Shown: positions 24,234 to 34,528, counted from the first letter of the stretch. The stretch: 64,000 nt of DNA from JAPOXR01 sp965219635 (GCA_965219635.1 OZ244783.1:3534001-3598000), one strand, 5' to 3'. Numbers and translations are program-made. The notes: generated from the letters alone by a model not told the origin.

Positions 24234-25898
24234 TCAGGCCGCGAGTGCTGAAAGGCGGCAGAAGCAGGACGCATCAACTGGCACGTCTGCGCGGGCACGG
24301 GCAAGGTTCAGCCGTTGCCTGATTTGCGCCGCGGTTTCATTCATTCCGAGTCTTTCGAGGCATTCGTGATAGCCCACCAGACTCCATACATTGTCAGGAT
24401 GCGGGCAGTTGACCTTGGTGATCTTGCTGAGGCCAAGATCAGCCCGATAGGCCTCGCATGCCTCCTCGACATGACCCTGCTCAAGCAGCAGTGCGCCAAG
24501 GGCGTGCCTCGCCGGTTGCATCCAGCCCCAGGGTTCGTCGTAGGGCATGCTGTCGTCCAGCTTCACGGCCTGGCGCAGGTGGGCGAACGCCTCATCAAAG
24601 CGGTCCTCCCTGTACAGGATTTCACCCATCATCATCTCCCGGGCGATTGCCAGGATGTCGAGGCATGAGTTGTTGAACAGATAGCGGCTGTCCGGCACCT
24701 GTTCGACCGCTGCCTCAAACGCCTTCGCTTCCGTCCGGGCGTCCTGCGGATTCATCAGCGATGCGTGTGCAACTGCCCGCGCATAGCGCATGGTTGCACA
24801 GGTAACACAATACAGCTGCCGGTCCTCCGGAAACTCCTGAGCGAGTATCTCTTCCCACTTGCCGAACCTGATCAGTACATGCTGCTTGATAGGAATGAAG
24901 GCTTCCAGCCAATCCGCCATAGGGGGCGACTCAACCCGCAGCAACTCTTCAGGAAGAGTCGAGACCAGTTCCTCTGCCGCATGGACTGCAGGGCGATACT
25001 GCCCGAGCAACATGGCGCTGTATGCCTTGAAGTGCGTGTTGTGGGATCGGTAGAGCGTATAGAAGTTCTGCGCTCCTTCCTTCTTCAGGAACCGGCGATC
25101 CGCAATGATAGCATCCTCGTTTGACCTTACGGAACTGGCATAGTCGCCGCAAAGGACATCTATGTGGGACGGCATGTGCTCGAGGTGTCCGGAGTCAGGG
25201 ACCAGTCCCCGCAAGCTGTCCGCCGCCTTCATCGCGGCTTCCGGTGTTGGAGACATCTCCATGAGGTGAATGTACATGTGCAGAAGGCCAGGATGTGGCC
25301 GCTCACCGGAATCGGCCAGCCGGTTGATGGCGCGCTCCAGCACCTGGCGCGTCTCCAGCGTGTCGGCGCCTTCCGGGATTTCACCTGTCGTCAGATCCCA
25401 AAGCGCCCAAGGAGTTCGATTCATCATCGCTTCGGCGAAGAGCGCCTCGACATCGGCATTGCCGGGATTTGCCCGGTACACATTCCGCATGGCGTCTGCG
25501 TAATCGTCGTTCCAGGGAAGCATGTCTTCGACCGGTTCCCCGACCGGGTAGCGTGCGGCAATCGCTTCGATCAGGTTTGCTTCCACGGGTGTGCATTCCC
25601 CCGCAAGCCCGGTTGCAATACGCGTCTCATCGAAGGCCGTTGCCAAAGACTCTGTGGCTTCAATGTCGTCGAAGGCTTCCCATTGCTTGTTGTAGTTGGG
25701 GCCGATTGCGTAGGCGATCCCCCAATGGGCCATGGCGCAACCGGGGTCGGCTTCAACCGCTCGCCGGAAGCAGGCGACCGCCTCCTCATGGTTGAAACCA
25801 TAGGTCCAGGCCATGCCGCGGTTGAACCAGGCCTGTGCCGCTGCCACACTGGTTGTAACCGGCATGTGAAAACCACCGAGATCGAATTCGTATTCCAT
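24234..25898 (-). CDS. large TPR-repeat protein
   Basis: 554 residues from ATG 25898. Tetratricopeptide-type helices occur at both ends: AQAWFNRGMAWTYGFNHEEA near the N-terminus and ALGALLLEQGHVEEACEAYR near the C-terminus. The middle has histidine-rich segments such as HPGLLHMYIHLMEM and HLEHMPSHID, conserved in this family of uncharacterised proteins. No signal peptide is seen. It is transcribed toward the UbiH-like gene. Confidence 0.85.
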   Translation of the reverse strand: MEYEFDLGGFHMPVTTSVAAAQAWFNRGMAWTYGFNHEEAVACFRRAVEADPGCAMAHWGIAYAIGPNYNKQWEAFDDIEATESLATAFDETRIATGLAGECTPVEANLIEAIAARYPVGEPVEDMLPWNDDYADAMRNVYRANPGNADVEALFAEAMMNRTPWALWDLTTGEIPEGADTLETRQVLERAINRLADSGERPHPGLLHMYIHLMEMSPTPEAAMKAADSLRGLVPDSGHLEHMPSHIDVLCGDYASSVRSNEDAIIADRRFLKKEGAQNFYTLYRSHNTHFKAYSAMLLGQYRPAVHAAEELVSTLPEELLRVESPPMADWLEAFIPIKQHVLIRFGKWEEILAQEFPEDRQLYCVTCATMRYARAVAHASLMNPQDARTEAKAFEAAVEQVPDSRYLFNNSCLDILAIAREMMMGEILYREDRFDEAFAHLRQAVKLDDSMPYDEPWGWMQPARHALGALLLEQGHVEEACEAYRADLGLSKITKVNCPHPDNVWSLVGYHECLERLGMNETAAQIRQRLNLARARADVPVDASCFCRLSALAA

Positions 25899-26118
25899 GC
25901 AGATCACCATCAACGGAGCCCGGCTGCCAAACCGGCGCATCAGCTCTAATTTGCGCAATTCTTGGATTCAGCCGTGCATTGATGCAAGCGGGAAATTCGA
26001 TCCTGAAGCCGCGTGACAGGCAGCTTCTTGGTGAAGGGGCCGAGGGTCCGGCCAATTGGGGATTGCTGTATGCCCGATCCTGCCGTAGCAATTCTGGTCC
26101 GGGTAAAGGGGCATTCGG

Positions 26119-27468
26119 ATGAATGATGACTGGTCGGCGTTGAGCGCCAGCGAGCTGGGAAGGCTGATTGGACACGGCGAAATCGATCCGAGGGAGTTGA
26201 CCGAGGCTTACCTTGGCCGAATGCGCGCACATCCTGATCTGGAAAGCATCTATGTGCGCGTGACCGGGACGCGCGCTATGGCAGAGGCCGATGCTGCGTC
26301 GCAGAGGGCCAAGGCCGGACGGCGTCGATCGCCTCTGGATGGGGTGCCCATATCCTGGAAAGACCTCTTCGACACTGCCGGGATCGCAACGGAGGCCGGG
26401 TCGCTTCTGTTGCAAGGCAGGACTCCAGACAGAGATTCCAAGTCCGTGCGCCGCGCAGCTGCGCTGGGGTTGATCTGTTTGGGCAAGACCAATCTCAGCG
26501 AACTGGCTTTTTCGGGTCTCGGGTTGAATCCGGTTACCGGGACGCCCGGTTGCATTAACGACCCCGATGCCGTTCCCGGGGGGTCGTCTTCAGGCGCTGC
26601 CTTGTCGGTTGCATTGGGACTGGCTGCGGCGGGCATTGGCTCCGACACGGGTGGTTCAGTCCGCGTTCCGGCCGCATACAATGATCTTGTGGGGCTGAAG
26701 ACGACATCCGGGCTGATATCCCTGGAAGGCGTCGTTCCGCTCTGCACCCGTTTCGACACTGTGGGCCCTCTTGTGCGTACAGTTGAGGATGCTGCAGCGT
26801 TGTTGCCTGTGCTGACAGGCAGGTCCGTTACTCCGGATCTCGCGGGCGCCCGCATCGACAGCATGCGCTTCCTGGTAATCGAAGAGGCCGTGGAAGGTGC
26901 GCGGGAACAACCGCTGGAAGGATTTCAGCGGGCCTTGGACGCGATAGTGGATGCAGGCGCCTCAATCGAGTATCGTTCCATCAAACCTGTCGCCGATGCC
27001 TGGCCGCTCTCCGGTTGCCTTTACGGCGTCGAGGCGGCAGGCCAGTGGATGGATGTAATCAATCAAAATCCCGATGTGATGTTCTCGGAGGTGCGAAAGC
27101 GGTTTGCCTCCGGTCTGGAATTCACCGGAACGGATTATGTCAAGGCATGGAGTCGCCTCAAGGAATTACGCGGGGATTACCTGGCGGCAGTTGCCGGGTT
27201 TGATGCCGTCCTGGTCCCAACAAGCCCGATATTGCCGCCCAACAGGAAGAGGGCGCTTGAGGACAGCGAGTATTACACCAGCGAAAACCTGTTGGCGCTC
27301 AGGAATACCCGGATCGGCAATCTGATGGATCTGTCGTCCCTGACAATCCCGACAGGTGTACCGTCAGCCGGTATCATGCTTCTGGGACAACCGTTCGGGG
27401 AGGCAAGAATCCTTCGAATTGGTGCCGGGATTGAGACGGCAATGGCAGCAGGATCTCCGGCGGGCTGA
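26119..27468 (+). CDS. amidase signature family enzyme
   Basis: 449 residues. The Ser-cisSer-Lys triad is visible: Lys81 in SWKDLF, the cis-serine in GGSSSG (154-159) and Ser180 in GSDTGGSVR. The family includes GatA, but this gene stands alone without gatB or gatC and lacks GatA-specific neighbours, so it is more likely a small-molecule amidase. ATG is preceded by GGGG and TTCGG rather than a strong ribosome site. Divergent from the TPR gene. Confidence 0.9.
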   Translation: MNDDWSALSASELGRLIGHGEIDPRELTEAYLGRMRAHPDLESIYVRVTGTRAMAEADAASQRAKAGRRRSPLDGVPISWKDLFDTAGIATEAGSLLLQGRTPDRDSKSVRRAAALGLICLGKTNLSELAFSGLGLNPVTGTPGCINDPDAVPGGSSSGAALSVALGLAAAGIGSDTGGSVRVPAAYNDLVGLKTTSGLISLEGVVPLCTRFDTVGPLVRTVEDAAALLPVLTGRSVTPDLAGARIDSMRFLVIEEAVEGAREQPLEGFQRALDAIVDAGASIEYRSIKPVADAWPLSGCLYGVEAAGQWMDVINQNPDVMFSEVRKRFASGLEFTGTDYVKAWSRLKELRGDYLAAVAGFDAVLVPTSPILPPNRKRALEDSEYYTSENLLALRNTRIGNLMDLSSLTIPTGVPSAGIMLLGQPFGEARILRIGAGIETAMAAGSPAG

Positions 27469-27838
27469 GTTAGGAGCCGGTGTCCCGTCCTTCTGATATT
27501 CACGTGCTAGTGGCGTACCGGGCGGCGAAGGACTGGTAGATTTGACCAATCCAGGCTGGTGAAAGGCCATTGCCGCTGTCATCGACATTGGCCAAGCCAA
27601 GTGGCATATTGGCAGATGGTCTAACCGGTGTTCGGATGGTCGCAGTATCAGTCGAAGAGTGCCGCAGTGCCGAGGCTATCGGCGCACGGGGCAGGAAACC
27701 CCAGATCAACCGGGCAACGCCAGGCGAGCTTGGAGCGGCAAACGGGAGATTGCCGTGTACTGAACGCTGAGATTGCGTGACCTACTCTCACGGCCGGTTA
27801 GCCGGAAGTGGCACGAGCGATCGGGAGGCAATCTAACG
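27469..27838. other. gene-free stretch
   Basis: 370 bases with no supported gene. Several TTGGCC/ATGGTC words occur at 27570-27640 and faintly recall the 22-bp repeat at 6807, but the spacing is irregular and I do not call them repeats. Confidence 0.4.
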
Positions 27839-28738
27839 ATGATAGTAGCAGGACCGGGCCCAACAGTTCGGGCATTTTGGCTGGCGTTGGTGGCCGGATC
27901 ACCAGCGCTTTGGCTAGCGACTCACGACCCGGCTTTGCTCGCGCCGGGGCTGGACACACATGGAGGTTTCGCCACTCATTGGATGCTGGCTGCCTCCCTG
28001 CTGCCGGCGGCACTCTGGGGGATTCCGATGCTGCTTGGCCGACACCGGCCGCTTCTGGCGTTACTCGTTCTCTGCGCCCACTTGGCAGCCGTGGCAGTGC
28101 TGCTCTGGCGTTTGGCTGATGTATACCAGATCACAGGCAGCATTCGGTGGACTGTGCTGTCCGCCGGAGAACTCTTGTCTGGCGCGGCACTGGCCCTCGG
28201 CATGCTAGCGCCGGTAGCTGTTGTGCTGTTGCGTTCGATCGCCATAGGCAAACGGCAAGGTGCTTGGCGGAATACACTTGCCTTGCAGAAGCGCCGATGC
28301 CGACGGCTGGCAGAGGCCTCCGATCGTTTGATCGCAATCCGCCCCAAGATCGATGAACGCCGGCGGCAAGCGGTGATTGAGGCGGCTACTGACCGGCTAG
28401 CATCCCGTTTCGCGGGTTCAGCGGTTCCGTCCCTACCAGATATCGAACCGTTGGGACCGGATAGAGTGGCCCTTTCTTTCACGCCGACCGCAGGAAGTGA
28501 GGACGAAGCGGCGCTGGCGGCATTGGTTCTTCTGAAAGATCGTGAGCGGCTGCTGGCCGAACAGGATGCAGAGAACTACCGCCAGCAGGCTGAAGATGCC
28601 GAGCGGCGCCTCGCTGAAATCGAACGACTCCGTCGGCGTCAGCAGGAATCGTTGGGGATCGCCGAGGCACTGGACAAAGTAATCACTGGGGCGCTGGCCG
28701 GTGGAATGTGGGCCGCTGGGTCGATGCGCCGGGATTGA
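27839..28738 (+). CDS. membrane protein with C-terminal coiled coil, unknown
   Basis: 299 residues from ATG 27839, behind GGGAGG with a long spacer. Four hydrophobic segments lie at about 12-30, 44-60, 67-86 and 103-130, followed by a basic linker (KRQGAWRNTLALQKRRCRRL). A charged, probably coiled-coil region runs at about 220-275 (EQDAENYRQQAEDAERRLAE). A final hydrophobic patch is GALAGGMWAAG. I do not recognise the family. The layout suggests an inner-membrane anchor with a cytoplasmic rod. Confidence 0.6.
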   Translation: MIVAGPGPTVRAFWLALVAGSPALWLATHDPALLAPGLDTHGGFATHWMLAASLLPAALWGIPMLLGRHRPLLALLVLCAHLAAVAVLLWRLADVYQITGSIRWTVLSAGELLSGAALALGMLAPVAVVLLRSIAIGKRQGAWRNTLALQKRRCRRLAEASDRLIAIRPKIDERRRQAVIEAATDRLASRFAGSAVPSLPDIEPLGPDRVALSFTPTAGSEDEAALAALVLLKDRERLLAEQDAENYRQQAEDAERRLAEIERLRRRQQESLGIAEALDKVITGALAGGMWAAGSMRRD

Positions 28739-28838
28739 TTGAGTGTAAAATTGTGGGACTTCAGCCTTAAGCGCAGAGTAGAGGGTTTCGGCAATAGCGC
28801 CAGTTCAGGATTTGGTCTTTACCGCAACCGGGAAATGC

Positions 28839-28873
28839 TATAAGTTCTAGCTTAACGGGACAAAAGAATCCCG
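28839..28873 (+). promoter_or_regulatory. candidate -10 box and leader hairpin before the aminotransferase
   Basis: TATAAG at 28839-28844 is a good -10 candidate, but the -35 region is weak. Twelve bases on, CGGGA (28856-28860) pairs with TCCCG (28869-28873). The hairpin ends 16 bases before ATG 28890. It does not match a riboswitch that I can name. Confidence 0.3.
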
Positions 28874-28889
28874 AAAGTTGAGGCGAGTT

Positions 28890-30089
28890 ATGGGTTTCCC
28901 AGAGCGGTTTTCTATACTGCCGGAATATCCGTTCGCGCGGTTGCGCAAACTGTTGAAAACAAGGCGGGCCGGAGGAGAGGTCATCGACCTTTCAGTCGGC
29001 AACCCGCGGCATGCGTATCCGGAGCGGATCTTCGAGGCTGTTTCCAGGCAAAGGGCCGAATTCGGCAGCTATCCGCCGACATTCGGAACTGCAGATATTC
29101 TGTCTGCAATTTCGGGTTGGGTGCAACGCCGCTACGGTGTGTCGCTGAAGCCCGAAAAGGAAATACTCATATTGAACGGCACACGGGAAGGGCTGTTCAA
29201 TGCTTGCCTCTGGCTCAGCCCCGAGGCAAAGAACGGCAATGTCCCTTGCGTTCTGATCCCCAACCCATTCTATCAGGTCTATGCCGCCGGAGCCGTGGCG
29301 TGCGGCGCTGAGCCGGTATATGTGCCCGCACTGAAGGAAAACGGCTACCTTCCCGACTACGGATCATTGCCGGACCATATCCTTTCAAGAACGTCACTGG
29401 CCTTCGTGTGTTCGCCGTCGAACCCGCAAGGTGCTGTCGCAAGCCGGAGTTACCTGTCCCGCTTGCTGAAGCTCGCCGAAAAGCATGACTTCAGAGTGCT
29501 GGCTGACGAATGCTATTCCGAGATCTATCGCAACGAGCCACCGCCCGGGATACTCGAGGTTGCCGCGGCAACCGGTATCAGCCGGGAGCGGGTTGTGGCA
29601 TTCCATTCACTTTCGAAGAGATCAAACCTCCCCGGTCTCAGGTCAGGTTTCATTGCAGCAGGCCGCAAGACAATGAAGCGGATGAAGGTGCTCAGGGAGT
29701 ATTCGGCCGCCTCAATGCCCGGACCCTTGCAGGCTGCCTCCGTGCTGGCTTGGGAGGATGACGGCCATGCAGCGGAGAGCCGCGCCCGGTATTGCCGGAA
29801 ATTCGAAATGGCAGACAGGATTCTCGGGGGGCTGAAGGGTTACGAAAGTCCGGAAGCAGGCTTTTTCCTTTGGCTCGAAACCGGCGACAGCGAGAACGCC
29901 ACGCTCAAACTCTGGTCGGAACATGGCGTGCGGGTGCTCCCGGGAGAATATCTCGGGCGGGAGGTTGACGGCCGGAATCCGGGGAGACGCTATGTGCGGG
30001 TGGCACTGGTTGCAGACGAGGCGGAGCTTGAAGACGGGTTCCTCCGGATCAGGAATTTCATGCAGGATCAGGGAGCAATTGCATCATGA
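28890..30089 (+). CDS. dapC: class I/II aminotransferase, DapC type
   Basis: 399 residues from ATG 28890. A fold-type I PLP enzyme resembling succinyldiaminopimelate aminotransferase of the lysine and peptidoglycan pathway. Visible are LSVGNPRHAYP, the PNPFYQVY and SPSNPQGAVAS motifs, DECYSEIY and the PLP lysine in HSLSKRSNLPGLRSGF. The stop overlaps the ftsK start by 4 bases. The specific substrate is inferred from family resemblance; other succinyl-amino-acid aminotransferases are possible. Confidence 0.82.
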   Translation: MGFPERFSILPEYPFARLRKLLKTRRAGGEVIDLSVGNPRHAYPERIFEAVSRQRAEFGSYPPTFGTADILSAISGWVQRRYGVSLKPEKEILILNGTREGLFNACLWLSPEAKNGNVPCVLIPNPFYQVYAAGAVACGAEPVYVPALKENGYLPDYGSLPDHILSRTSLAFVCSPSNPQGAVASRSYLSRLLKLAEKHDFRVLADECYSEIYRNEPPPGILEVAAATGISRERVVAFHSLSKRSNLPGLRSGFIAAGRKTMKRMKVLREYSAASMPGPLQAASVLAWEDDGHAAESRARYCRKFEMADRILGGLKGYESPEAGFFLWLETGDSENATLKLWSEHGVRVLPGEYLGREVDGRNPGRRYVRVALVADEAELEDGFLRIRNFMQDQGAIAS

Positions 30090-32728
30090 CATATGAAGCT
30101 CGGCGGCGCGGCCCGTTGGTAGACAGCCATTCGCGCACCATTATCGAACGGCGCGCCATGGAGATCCTCGGGGTTGCGGCACTACTGGGGTGCATTGCCC
30201 TGGCTGGCATTCTGGGCAGCTACTCCGCAACTGATCCAGGGCTGTTCACGGCCAACGACTATCCAGTGAAAAACCTGTTCGGGTTGACCGGCGCGTCCAT
30301 TGCCAGCCCGCTCATGTTGATACTTGGATTGAGTGCATGGGGTTTCGTCGCCTTCGTGGCAGTATGGGCAATGCGCTGCATGTTTCACGCTGGCGAAGGC
30401 CGGTTCTTCAGCAGGCTGATATTCCTTCCTTTCCTGATCATAGCCCTGTCAATTCTCCTTGCCACAATGACGCCGCATTCCGGCTGGCCACACAATTTTG
30501 GGATCGGCGGCATGTTCGGCGAGACGGCGCTGGGGGTTCTGGTCTATGTCTGGCCGACCGGGGTCGTGCAGGGCGAACTCTACTCCGCATATGGTTCTGC
30601 TGGGGCAGTCATCCTGCTGGCATATCTTGCCTTTGGAATGACAGTTGGCGAATTGGTCGCCCTATCCACCCTGTTTGCCAAACTGAGGACCGCAGGCCGG
30701 GCCGTAAGAAAGAAAGCCAGGCCTGAAACGAAACCGGCAGCAGGCAAGAGAAGCAGTTCCAGTTCTACCGGCAAGTCCGGGTCAAGGATATCGCTGCACA
30801 GATTCCTGCCCAGCCGCACATGGTTTGCGCAGGGCAGGTCCAGCAAGGCGGGCGCTGCGGGCATCAGCATCAGGAGGCAAGATCCTCCGGTATCGGCACC
30901 CGATGAACATGGCGAAACGGTACCGGATTTGCAGATGGGCGGCGATGAGCCGTCCGGCGCCGGAAAGGGGCAAGGATTGCTTCCGTCGATATTGGCTCGG
31001 ACAAGAGGCGAGCCTGTTTCGGTGACGGGTTCCGACAATACCAGCATAGCGAAGGGCGTTGCGGAGCCACGCATTGCGCCGGTTGGCCGGACCTCGGACG
31101 CCGGATCAGATCTGGGGTTGGACACCGGAACGGATCGCGTGGACTCTGCCCCGAAAAAGAAGAAGTCCAATGCGGCGTCTGCCCGCGGGGCCAAGAGGAG
31201 TGCTTCTGCCGGCAGCACGGTACAGGCGTATGAGGCGCCGTCGATTTCCCTTCTGCAACCGCCGGTGCATAGCCATCAAACGGTGGGGAGCGATGTGCTC
31301 CGCGAGAATGCCGCACACCTGACGGAGGTTCTCGGGGACTATGGCGTGAATGGAACAATCGACGCGGTGCGGCCAGGTCCGGTAGTGACTCAGTACGAAT
31401 TGCTTCCCGAACCGGGCTTGAAGGCAAGCCGCGTCATCGGGCTTTCCGACGACATTGCCCGGAACATGTCAGCAGTGTCGGCCCGGATCTCGACGGTTCC
31501 CGGCAAACGGATAATCGGCATCGAACTTCCCAATGATCATCGCGAGACGGTCTATCTGCGGGAAGTCATGTCGGATCCGCAGTTCACCGGCAGCGACTAC
31601 GCACTGCCAATTGCGCTCGGAAAGACAATTGGCGGGGAGCCAGTCGTTGTCGATCTTGCCTCAATGCCGCACTTGCTCATTGCAGGAACAACCGGTTCGG
31701 GCAAGTCAGTGGCAATCAACACCATGATCCTCAGCCTCCTCTACAAGCAGTCCCCGGAGGATTGCCGGATGATCATGATTGATCCCAAGATGCTGGAACT
31801 GAGCGTCTATGACGGAATTCCGCACTTGATGTCTCCGGTGGTCACTGACCCGAAACAGGCCGTCTATGTGCTGAAATGGGTCGTTGCCGAGATGGGTAGC
31901 CGCTATCGCAAGATGTCAAAGATGGGTGTGCGCAAGCTGAGCACCTACAATGAGCGCATGCGCGAGGCGAAAGCGAAGGGCCAGCGGTTTACCCGGACGG
32001 TACAGACCGGTTTCGACGAGGTGACGGGAGAGCCGGTCTATGTCGAGGAGTTCAGCGATCCGGAAGTGCTGCCATACATCGTGGTTGTCGTGGACGAGAT
32101 GGCGGATCTCATGATGGCGGCCGGCAAGGAAATTGAAGCGTGTGTTCAACGCCTGGCGCAAATGGCGCGGGCGTCCGGGATTCACGTGGTTCTCGCCACT
32201 CAGCGTCCTTCGGTTGACGTCATTACCGGCACGATCAAGGCGAACATTCCAACGAGGGCATCCTTCCAGGTTGCATCAAAGATCGACAGCCGCACAATTC
32301 TTGGCGAGCAGGGAGCAGAACAATTGCTCGGCCGCGGTGACATGCTGCTGATGACCGGAGGCAGCAGGATTACCAGGATTCACGGGCCGTTGGTGGACGA
32401 CACCGAGGTAGAATTTGTAGTCAACCACCTGAAGACGCAGGGGCCGCCCGAATACGTACCGGAGATCGTCGAAGGCCCGGACGAAAACAGGGAGCACAAC
32501 ATCAACAAAGTGTTGGGTTTGGGCGGAAACTCTTCCTCCGATGACCAGCAATATGATATGGCTGTCGAAATCATCAGAAAAGACCGCAAATGCTCGACCT
32601 CATACATCCAGAGGAAGCTGGGAATAGGCTACAACAAGGCAGCGCGCCTTGTGGAACGGATGGAGGAGGAAGGTCTGGTGAGCGCACCAAACCATGTGGG
32701 CAAGCGAGAAATCCTCGTGCCGGAGTGA
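30086..32728 (+). CDS. ftsK: DNA translocase FtsK
   Basis: 880 residues. FtsK pumps DNA at the division septum and activates dimer resolution. Hydrophobic segments at about 28-48, 70-100, 112-130 and 150-200 anchor it in the inner membrane. A low-complexity linker runs from about 205 to 400. The motor has Walker A GTTGSGKS (about 535-542) and Walker B VVVVDEMADLMM. The C-terminal gamma domain, with CSTSYIQRKLGIGYNKAARL, is the DNA-orientation reader. It is coupled by overlap to dapC upstream and lolA downstream. Confidence 0.96.
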   Translation: MTYEARRRGPLVDSHSRTIIERRAMEILGVAALLGCIALAGILGSYSATDPGLFTANDYPVKNLFGLTGASIASPLMLILGLSAWGFVAFVAVWAMRCMFHAGEGRFFSRLIFLPFLIIALSILLATMTPHSGWPHNFGIGGMFGETALGVLVYVWPTGVVQGELYSAYGSAGAVILLAYLAFGMTVGELVALSTLFAKLRTAGRAVRKKARPETKPAAGKRSSSSSTGKSGSRISLHRFLPSRTWFAQGRSSKAGAAGISIRRQDPPVSAPDEHGETVPDLQMGGDEPSGAGKGQGLLPSILARTRGEPVSVTGSDNTSIAKGVAEPRIAPVGRTSDAGSDLGLDTGTDRVDSAPKKKKSNAASARGAKRSASAGSTVQAYEAPSISLLQPPVHSHQTVGSDVLRENAAHLTEVLGDYGVNGTIDAVRPGPVVTQYELLPEPGLKASRVIGLSDDIARNMSAVSARISTVPGKRIIGIELPNDHRETVYLREVMSDPQFTGSDYALPIALGKTIGGEPVVVDLASMPHLLIAGTTGSGKSVAINTMILSLLYKQSPEDCRMIMIDPKMLELSVYDGIPHLMSPVVTDPKQAVYVLKWVVAEMGSRYRKMSKMGVRKLSTYNERMREAKAKGQRFTRTVQTGFDEVTGEPVYVEEFSDPEVLPYIVVVVDEMADLMMAAGKEIEACVQRLAQMARASGIHVVLATQRPSVDVITGTIKANIPTRASFQVASKIDSRTILGEQGAEQLLGRGDMLLMTGGSRITRIHGPLVDDTEVEFVVNHLKTQGPPEYVPEIVEGPDENREHNINKVLGLGGNSSSDDQQYDMAVEIIRKDRKCSTSYIQRKLGIGYNKAARLVERMEEEGLVSAPNHVGKREILVPE

Positions 32729-33396
32729 TGTCCGGGATCGGCAAATGCCTGCGCCCGATAGCAGTTCTCGCAGCTCTTGCGGTGCTGTCCACGGCAGCGG
32801 TGGACGCCCAGACATCGACGGAAGCCAGCGAGGAGGAAGTTGAGCCGAAACCCGAACCGGTTACGGTGGAGCGGCTGTCAGACTATCTCAACAGCCTGAC
32901 TTCGGCGTGGGCAAGATTCACGCAGATCAACTCCGATGGCACGTTGTCCAAAGGGACGCTCGTGGTGAAGCGGCCCTGGCGCGCGAGACTGGAGTATGAC
33001 CCTCCGGACTCGACGCTCATCGTTGCCGGGGGTCGCCGCCTTGCCATCTTTGACAACAGGTCAAACTCGGAGCCGCTCGTCTATCCGCTAAGCCGCACTC
33101 CGTTGCAGTTTATACTCAAGGACCACATCGATCTTGGCGACCCAAGACTGCAATCCAGATTCATGACCGGACTGGATTACAGCGAAATTCACCTGCAAAG
33201 TCCGTCCGAGGGGTATTCGGGTGTCCTGATCATCAGTTTCAAGAACGATCCGCTGGAGCTGAGCGGTTGGACGGTAATTGACGAATTCGGACAACGGACG
33301 CATGTCAGCTTCGACCAGTTGGGAACCGGCATCGATCCCGGCCCTGCGATGTTCGACATCGATCTGGAGATGAGCAAACTTGAAAGGAACCGTTGA
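32728..33396 (+). CDS. lolA: LolA-like outer-membrane lipoprotein carrier
   Basis: 222 residues from ATG 32728, which overlaps the ftsK stop (TGATG). A signal peptide is clear: basic start, hydrophobic run LAALAVLSTAA, cleavage after VDA. The mature part has the LolA fold signature (LTSAWARFTQINSDGTLSKG, FVVKRP-like LVVKRPWRARLEYD). LolA ferries lipoproteins across the periplasm. The ftsK-lolA order is common in alphaproteobacteria. Confidence 0.9.
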   Translation: MSGIGKCLRPIAVLAALAVLSTAAVDAQTSTEASEEEVEPKPEPVTVERLSDYLNSLTSAWARFTQINSDGTLSKGTLVVKRPWRARLEYDPPDSTLIVAGGRRLAIFDNRSNSEPLVYPLSRTPLQFILKDHIDLGDPRLQSRFMTGLDYSEIHLQSPSEGYSGVLIISFKNDPLELSGWTVIDEFGQRTHVSFDQLGTGIDPGPAMFDIDLEMSKLERNR

Positions 33397-33756
33397 GCCT
33401 GTCCTGGATTGGCAGGGTATGACGACTTCCAGATAAGCGTTGGCTCTTGCCGGGTGCACAAGCCGCAATCTGCTCAGGCAATTCCCGGAATCGCCGGATG
33501 CAAGGTAGTCCGAGCGATCGACACTCTGCACGGCTGGAGGCTCCAGCAAGTGATCTGCCCACTGCCATGCCGGCAAGGCAATGTTGCATTGGGGCGGCAA
33601 TCGGCCAGGGCAAGCCAAGGCGCGCTTGATGCGGACACAGGCTGAGTGCCTCCGTTGAGGCCCTTCAGGCACCTCTCCTTTACGGCATGGCTCTATGCGA
33701 GAGCCGCTTGCAGGTCCCTGCCGGATGGCAATGCGGCCGCAGGCCCCGCGCCTGCG
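33397..33756. other. gene-free stretch between lolA and the transglycosylase
   Basis: 360 bases between convergent genes. Open frames on the plus strand here are cysteine- and arginine-rich shadows with no resemblance to known proteins. I see no strong terminator and no ncRNA signature. Confidence 0.4.
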
Positions 33757-34326
33757 TCAATACCGGCATTGGCGGAGCTGGCGTTCGTAGTTTCGCGCCT
33801 GAACCGCAACCCTGTCCGCAACGCCAAGCAATCCAGGCTTCTTCAGATGGGTCTGTCTGCCAAACCCGCCGTGCCCTTCGTGATAGGCAAGATAGTGGTT
33901 GCGCGCGTCGGCCTTGCTGACGCCGTATTTTTGCGTGGTGATGTCGGTGTACCAGCCGATAAACTTGACCGTGTCCCCAAAGTCGGAGCGCTTGGCTCCG
34001 TGACGGCCGGTCTTCTTCCTGTACCAATCCCATGTGCCATCAATAACCTGACCGTAGCCGTATGCCGATGACTTCCTGCCGGTTGGTATGATCTTGAAAA
34101 AGTACTTTCGCGGCGGCTTTGCGCGGCTCTCGAACTTGCTTTCCTGCCAGATAATCGCCATCTGGACCGATACGGGTAGACCGTAATTTTTTTGCACCCT
34201 GCGCATGTCCGCGTGCCAAATCGGCTTCTCCCTGGTGATGGAACACGCATCATCCAGATTGCTGGGAGGACCGAAGTTGGCTAGCGAGCATCCTGCAAGC
34301 AGGACAACCAATGCCAGCTTTCTCAC
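33757..34326 (-). CDS. lipoprotein lytic transglycosylase, SLT domain
   Basis: 189 residues with a lipoprotein signal: hydrophobic LALVVLLA and lipobox LAGC (Cys13). The SLT-type catalytic region has the glutamate in IIWQESKFESRAKPP (about residue 62), then SSAYGYGQVIDGTWDWY and YHEGHGGF. Such enzymes cleave peptidoglycan glycan strands with anhydro-muropeptide release. It sits alone on the minus strand, probably attached to the outer membrane. Confidence 0.88.
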   Translation of the reverse strand: MRKLALVVLLAGCSLANFGPPSNLDDACSITREKPIWHADMRRVQKNYGLPVSVQMAIIWQESKFESRAKPPRKYFFKIIPTGRKSSAYGYGQVIDGTWDWYRKKTGRHGAKRSDFGDTVKFIGWYTDITTQKYGVSKADARNHYLAYHEGHGGFGRQTHLKKPGLLGVADRVAVQARNYERQLRQCRY

Positions 34327-34528
34327 TGTTACTGCTCGTTTGTTTTTGTTTAGTTACGCACTGTCTATCACTCTTGCCGGACTGCCGCCAACGAAAATTG
34401 CGCTGGTTGCGCAGCGCTTTGTTCATTCCGGCAGGGCAACTCGGGATCTGGCACTTTGACCAGGTGCGCCGATATGTCTAATTCATGCGCGGCATTGTGC
34501 CGCCGAAGGGTGTGAAGCGCTGGAAGAC

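Noticed and set aside
27550..27640. Third cluster of the 22-bp repeat
   Set aside because: TTGGCC/ATGGTC words are present, but the spacings vary (7-32 bp) and the first half of the motif is missing.
28856..28873. Riboswitch before the DapC-type gene
   Set aside because: Only a 5-bp hairpin is present and its surroundings match no riboswitch consensus that I know.
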